Assembly: GCA_035949255.1 (NCBI GenBank)
Contig: DASZIL010000208.1
Coordinates: forward strand, 28,051 to 92,050
Length of the DNA: 64,000 nt
Origin: GAS188 sp035949255
GTDB lineage: Bacteria > Pseudomonadota > Alphaproteobacteria > Rhizobiales > Beijerinckiaceae
Direction of reading: 5' to 3'
Shown here: piece after piece, positions 60,623 through 64,000 of the stretch
Layout: every line of letters starts with the position of its first letter
How positions within the stretch are numbered: the stretch's first letter is position 1
Translations under genes and position numbers: made by a program
The notes under the pieces: model-generated
What the model was told of the DNA's origin: nothing
Databases searched by the model: none
The model's input: only the letters and a program-made list of their open reading frames with translations

Positions 60623-61789
60623 ATGGAACTCACCGTCAACCCGCTCGTCCTGGCGACGGAGGCGCCCCCGATCCCTATCGCGCAAGCTTGGAAGGCCCGC
60701 TACAAAGGCCGATACGGGCCGCTCATCGATTTGTCGCAAGCCGTTCCCGGTCACCCGCCGCCAAAGAGCCTGCTCTGCAGGTTGGGAGAGGCGGCGAGCC
60801 AGCCGGAGGCGAGCCGCTATGGGCCCATCGTTGGGGATCTCGCCTTACGAGAGGCCCTGGCCGCCGACATTTCCACGCGCTACGACGGCCGGGTCGCGGT
60901 CGAGCAAGTGGCGATCACGGCCGGTTGCAACCAGGCTTTCTTCGTTGCCGCGCAAACGGTGGCGAAGGCAGGCGACGCGGTCATCCTGCCCTCGCCCTGG
61001 TATTTCAACCATAAGATGACGCTCGACATGCTCGGCATCCAGGCGAGACCTCTGGCGTGCGACCCGAAGAATGGTTTTTTGCCGAACCCCGATGCCGCCG
61101 AGGCTTTGATCGATGATGGCGTCAAGGCGATCGTGCTTGTCAGCCCGAACAACCCCTCCGGCGCCGTCTATTCCGAGGCTTTGATCGCGCATTTTCATGC
61201 CTTGGCGTGCCGGCACGGACTTGCGCTCGTGCTCGACGAAACCTATCGCGATTTCTTGCCTCTCGGGTTGAACCGCGCGCATGGCTTGTTTGCCGAGCCG
61301 GGCTGGGACGCCAATCTCGTCCATCTGTACAGCTTCTCGAAGGCCTATGCGATCCCGGGTCAACGGCTCGGTGCGATCGCCGCGTCGCCGAGCTTCATCG
61401 CGCAAGCCGCCAAGATCCTCGACAGCTTGCAGATTTGCCCGCCCCGTTCCGTGCAGATGGCGATCGTCGCCTCGATCGAGGAAACGCGCGATTGGCGCGA
61501 GGCCGTGCGTCGCGAGCTCGCGCTGCGTGCCGACACCTGTCGCGCCGCATTCGCTAAGGCGAAGGAATGGCGCCTCGCCTCGATCGGCGCCTATTTCGCC
61601 TTCGTCGCCCATCCGTACGAGGGCGAGACCGCATCGGCCGTCGCCGAAAAGCTCGTGACCGAAGCCGGCGTCCTCGGTTTGCCCGGCTCCTATTTCGGGC
61701 CCGGGCTCGAAGGCTATTTGCGGCTCGCCTTCGCGAATGTCGAACGGGACATTTTGGCAGTCCTCGGAGAGCGGCTCGCGGGGGGTTGA
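60623..61789 (+). CDS. PLP-dependent aminotransferase, class I/II
   Basis: The 388-residue enzyme has fold-type I motifs: RYGPIVGDLALREALA, SPNNPSGAVYS with Asn177, VLDETYRDF with Asp205 and Tyr208, and the Schiff-base Lys240 in SFSKAYAIPGQRLGAI. The arrangement suits aspartate- or aromatic-type aminotransferases; substrate unknown. GGAGT lies just before the ATG. It stands on its own between two unrelated genes. Confidence 0.93.
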   Translation: MELTVNPLVLATEAPPIPIAQAWKARYKGRYGPLIDLSQAVPGHPPPKSLLCRLGEAASQPEASRYGPIVGDLALREALAADISTRYDGRVAVEQVAITAGCNQAFFVAAQTVAKAGDAVILPSPWYFNHKMTLDMLGIQARPLACDPKNGFLPNPDAAEALIDDGVKAIVLVSPNNPSGAVYSEALIAHFHALACRHGLALVLDETYRDFLPLGLNRAHGLFAEPGWDANLVHLYSFSKAYAIPGQRLGAIAASPSFIAQAAKILDSLQICPPRSVQMAIVASIEETRDWREAVRRELALRADTCRAAFAKAKEWRLASIGAYFAFVAHPYEGETASAVAEKLVTEAGVLGLPGSYFGPGLEGYLRLAFANVERDILAVLGERLAGG

Positions 61790-61968
61790 ACCTTAAAGCA
61801 CGTTCAACCGGGCAAGAGAGAGCCTCGGCGCGTTCTCGAGCAGAGGGGATGGGATGGGGCAGGCTTATGCCCTTCTCCGCTCACCTCACCTCGTCTGCAT
61901 TGTCTCTTGGGACAGTTTGCCCGACGCGATAGACTAAAAGGGCAGGGGCGTTTTAGCGGGAGCGAAAG

Positions 61969-62658
61969 GTGCCGTCTTCGCCTGAGCCTCTCACCATCGC
62001 GGTCGATGAAGCGCTTTCCGTCTCGGCCTTGCTGCGGACCCCGCCGCGAGCGCGCGCTTGCTACGTGCTTGCCCATGGGGCGGGAGCCGGAATGGCGCAT
62101 CCCTTCATGGCGGCCGTCGCCGATGAGCTTGGCGAGCGCGGCATCGCCACCTTGCGCTATCAGTTCCCTTACATGGAACAAGGCAGCAAGCGGCCCGATG
62201 CACCGAAGGTTGCGCGTGCGACCGTTCGTGCCGCGGTGGTCGAAGCGCGTCGCCTCCTGCCCACGCTCCCTCTCTTTGCCGGCGGCAAATCCTTCGGCGG
62301 CCGCATGACATCGCAAGCCCAGGCCGCCGCGCCGCTCCAGAGGGTGTGTGGATTGGCGTTCCTTGGCTTTCCGCTGCACCCTGCCGGGCGCCCGTCACGG
62401 GAGCGGGGCCAACATCTTTTCGATGTGCGAATTCCGATGCTCTTTCTGCAGGGAACGCGCGATAGTCTCGCAGCGCTTTCCGAGCTCGAGCCGCTTTGCG
62501 AGGCGCTGCGGCCACGCGCGAGCCTGAAGCTGTTCCCGGAGGCCGATCATTCCTTTCACGTCCCGGCCCGCACCGGGCTCAAGGATCCGCAAGTTCGAAG
62601 CGTCATGCTCGACACCCTCGCCGCCTGGATCGACGGCGTGATCGCCCGCCCGGGCTGA
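61969..62658 (+). CDS. Alpha/beta hydrolase (KANL3/Tex30-like, dienelactone hydrolase superfamily)
   Basis: The 229-residue protein has YVLAHGAGAGMAHPFMAAVA, the nucleophile elbow AGGKSFGGRM with Ser, PMLFLQGTRDSLA with the catalytic Asp, and DHSFHVP with the catalytic His. It is a small cytosolic serine hydrolase of unknown substrate. GTG start at 61969 with GCGGGAG upstream. Confidence 0.9.
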   Translation: MPSSPEPLTIAVDEALSVSALLRTPPRARACYVLAHGAGAGMAHPFMAAVADELGERGIATLRYQFPYMEQGSKRPDAPKVARATVRAAVVEARRLLPTLPLFAGGKSFGGRMTSQAQAAAPLQRVCGLAFLGFPLHPAGRPSRERGQHLFDVRIPMLFLQGTRDSLAALSELEPLCEALRPRASLKLFPEADHSFHVPARTGLKDPQVRSVMLDTLAAWIDGVIARPG

Positions 62659-62952
62659 CGCAAGCTCTCGCAAAATCGCGCGGAGCATCCCCGAGCGGTC
62701 AAGGGCGATGCGAAGCCATGGCAAACCCGCCGCGAGCGACGTCGCCGGACATCGCCAGAGCAAAAAGAACAAAAAGCTGCGAGGTGAGTTAATCAGTTCT
62801 GAGATATTGAAGGTCTGTTCTTGATTTGTCCAAGATTTATCGAACCCGATCGGCCATTTGACTTGCGCGCGCTGATTGACTCGGCAGAGCAGAAGTTGAA
62901 TCGTCAAATGATAACGAGTTGCCAGTTGTAGTGAGTGGCTTGGAGTAAGACC
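62659..62952. other. 294-base promoter region of ku
   Basis: AT-richer towards its end (62780-62930). It must hold the ku promoter; no clear -35/-10 pair or operator is evident by eye. Confidence 0.4.
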
Positions 62953-63897
62953 ATGGCGCCGAGGAGTAACTGGAAGGGATTCCTGAAGTTGTCCCTCGTC
63001 TCGTGCTCGATCGCGCTCTTTCCGGCGTCGAGCTCCTCCTCCCGCGTCCGATTCAACACGCTCAACCGGCACACGGGCAATCGGCTGAAACGCCAGTTCA
63101 TCGATGCCGGCACAGGCGAAGTCGTCGAAAACGAGGACCAGGTAAAGGGATTCCAGGTCGATCGCGACAATTACCTCGCCATCGAGGAAAGCGATCTCGA
63201 CGAGATCCGGCTCGAGAGCACGCACACGATCGAGATCGAGAAGTTCGTGCCGCGTTCCGAGATCGATCCCCGCTACATGGACGTGCCTTACTACATCGCT
63301 CCCACCGAGAAGGTGGGCGAAGAAGCCTTCGCGGTCATCCGCGATTCCATGCGAGAGGAGGGCGTCGTCGGGCTTGGCCGCGTGGTGATGGCGCGGCGCG
63401 AGCGCATCATCATGCTCGAGCCCTGGGACAAGGGGCTGCTCGGAACGATGCTCCGCTATGCTTACGAGGTTCGCGCCGAGGATGCCTATTTCGAGGAGGT
63501 GCCCGAGCTCAAGCTCGATAAGGATCTCAAGGAAATGGCGAAGCTGATCATCAAGCGGAAATTCGGTCATTTCGATGCTGCCGAATTCAACGACCGTTAC
63601 GAAGATGCGGTCGTGCAGTTGGTGCGCGACAAGCAGGCGGGCGCGAAGCCGAGGCCGGCAAAGAGCGTGCCGACGAGCGGCAACGTCATCAATCTCATGG
63701 ATGCCTTGAAGCGGAGTCTCGCGGCGGGCGGGCGGACGCCGGCGGAGCAAGCCGCTCCGGCGCCTAAAAAGCGCGCGAGCGCCAAGGCGAGCCAGCGCGA
63801 TCAGCCGCAGCTCAAGCTTCCGATCGCGGGAGGAAAATCGAAGGCCGCCGCCTCCAAGGAAAGCGCCGCGAAGCCCTCGCGGCGGAAGGCATCGTGA
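62953..63897 (+). CDS. ku: Non-homologous end joining protein Ku
   Basis: The 314-residue bacterial Ku binds double-strand break ends as a homodimer and recruits LigD. It begins MAPRSNWKGFLKLSLVSCSI, has SRVRFNTLNRHTGNRLKRQF, VKGFQVDRDNYLAIEESDLD, DVPYYIAPTEKVGEEAFAVI, and a Lys/Ala-rich C-terminal tail (residues about 255-314) that in other species binds DNA and LigD. The ATG at 62953 follows GGAG. Its stop overlaps a downstream GTG (GTGA), so another gene is translationally coupled. Confidence 0.95.
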   Translation: MAPRSNWKGFLKLSLVSCSIALFPASSSSSRVRFNTLNRHTGNRLKRQFIDAGTGEVVENEDQVKGFQVDRDNYLAIEESDLDEIRLESTHTIEIEKFVPRSEIDPRYMDVPYYIAPTEKVGEEAFAVIRDSMREEGVVGLGRVVMARRERIIMLEPWDKGLLGTMLRYAYEVRAEDAYFEEVPELKLDKDLKEMAKLIIKRKFGHFDAAEFNDRYEDAVVQLVRDKQAGAKPRPAKSVPTSGNVINLMDALKRSLAAGGRTPAEQAAPAPKKRASAKASQRDQPQLKLPIAGGKSKAAASKESAAKPSRRKAS

Positions 63898-64000
63898 GCC
63901 GCGGCGCGACAGATCACGCCCTCGTCTTGTGGATGGAGGGCGAGGGCGAGATCTACTCGCCGGCGATGACACTCAGCCGAGGCTCGGAAGAGGCGGTCGC
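63894..64000 (+). CDS. Truncated downstream frame coupled to ku
   Basis: GTG at 63894 overlaps the ku stop by 4 bases and the frame stays open to the window end (35 codons, MSRGATDHALVLWMEGEGEI at its start). It does not look like the start of LigD. Too short to assign, but the overlap supports a real gene. Confidence 0.4.
   Translation, partial: MSRGATDHALVLWMEGEGEIYSPAMTLSRGSEEAV

Noticed and set aside
62395..63972. 525-codon open frame antisense to ku
   Set aside because: Antisense shadow; Ku motifs are plain on plus.

Overview
The window is a GC-rich chromosomal segment of an alphaproteobacterium, most likely of the order Hyphomicrobiales (Rhizobiales), near the Bradyrhizobium, Methylobacterium and Beijerinckiaceae groups. 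The evidence is a Porin_2/Omp2b-type major porin, the order ubiA / DUF6101 / cysQ / DUF4170 / lysophospholipid acyltransferase / kdtA / lpxK, a plant-type glutamate-cysteine ligase, a TIGR02301-NUDIX pair, and small DUF1488, DUF2061 and DUF937 proteins. The genus cannot be fixed from sequence reading alone. No rRNA, integrase, transposase or CRISPR array was seen. One tRNA gene is present (tRNA-Ser, GCT).

Layout. (1) 1-6740: amino-acid-derivative metabolism: the end of a peptide/opine-type ABC substrate-binding protein, an N-carbamoyl-D-amino-acid hydrolase, a GFA-type zinc protein, an N-formylglutamate amidohydrolase fused to DUF1244, an SHMT-like PLP enzyme divergent from an Lrp/AsnC regulator, and a DUF937 protein. 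(2) 6742-16380: housekeeping genes: gshA, rsmE, ubiA, DUF6101, then a same-strand run MAPEG-cysQ-DUF4170-acyltransferase-kdtA-lpxK for lipid A/LPS core and sulfur assimilation. (3) 16866-27985: major porin with a strong terminator, alpha/beta hydrolase, ABM-domain protein, dapA-smpB, an O-GlcNAc-transferase-like protein, mntH behind an MntR-like box, and a large soluble lytic transglycosylase. (4) 27986-31653: a gene-poor, AT-richer stretch with short conserved proteins and a decayed groESL locus that keeps a CIRCE-like operator. (5) 31654-48776: metabolic genes, mostly on the minus strand: an amidohydrolase, acrylyl-CoA reductase, SleB-type hydrolase, LLM oxidoreductase, NUDIX, SDR, pdxH, an amidase-sugar kinase pair, bioY, DUF1499 protein, AlkK-like acyl-CoA ligase, MarR regulator, metallophosphoesterase and GST.

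(6) 48777-60360: a second MarR gene with a paired palindromic operator, tRNA-Ser, and then an accessory-looking stretch: an MHS-family transporter and a MobA-type 3-hydroxybenzoate 4-monooxygenase (together a likely uptake and hydroxylation route towards protocatechuate), a GH16 glucanase, small conserved proteins, a nucleosidase, a methyltransferase and a YUCCA-like flavoprotein. (7) 60623-64000: aminotransferase, alpha/beta hydrolase and the Ku protein of bacterial end joining, with an overlapping, truncated downstream frame.

The most unusual items are the groESL remnant, the amidohydrolase-DUF1244 fusion, the SHMT homologue that lacks the family's usual lysine-flanking motif, the orphan OGT-like enzyme, and several well-formed operator-like repeats. 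All calls come from reading the sequence and from memory of protein families; no database search was run.
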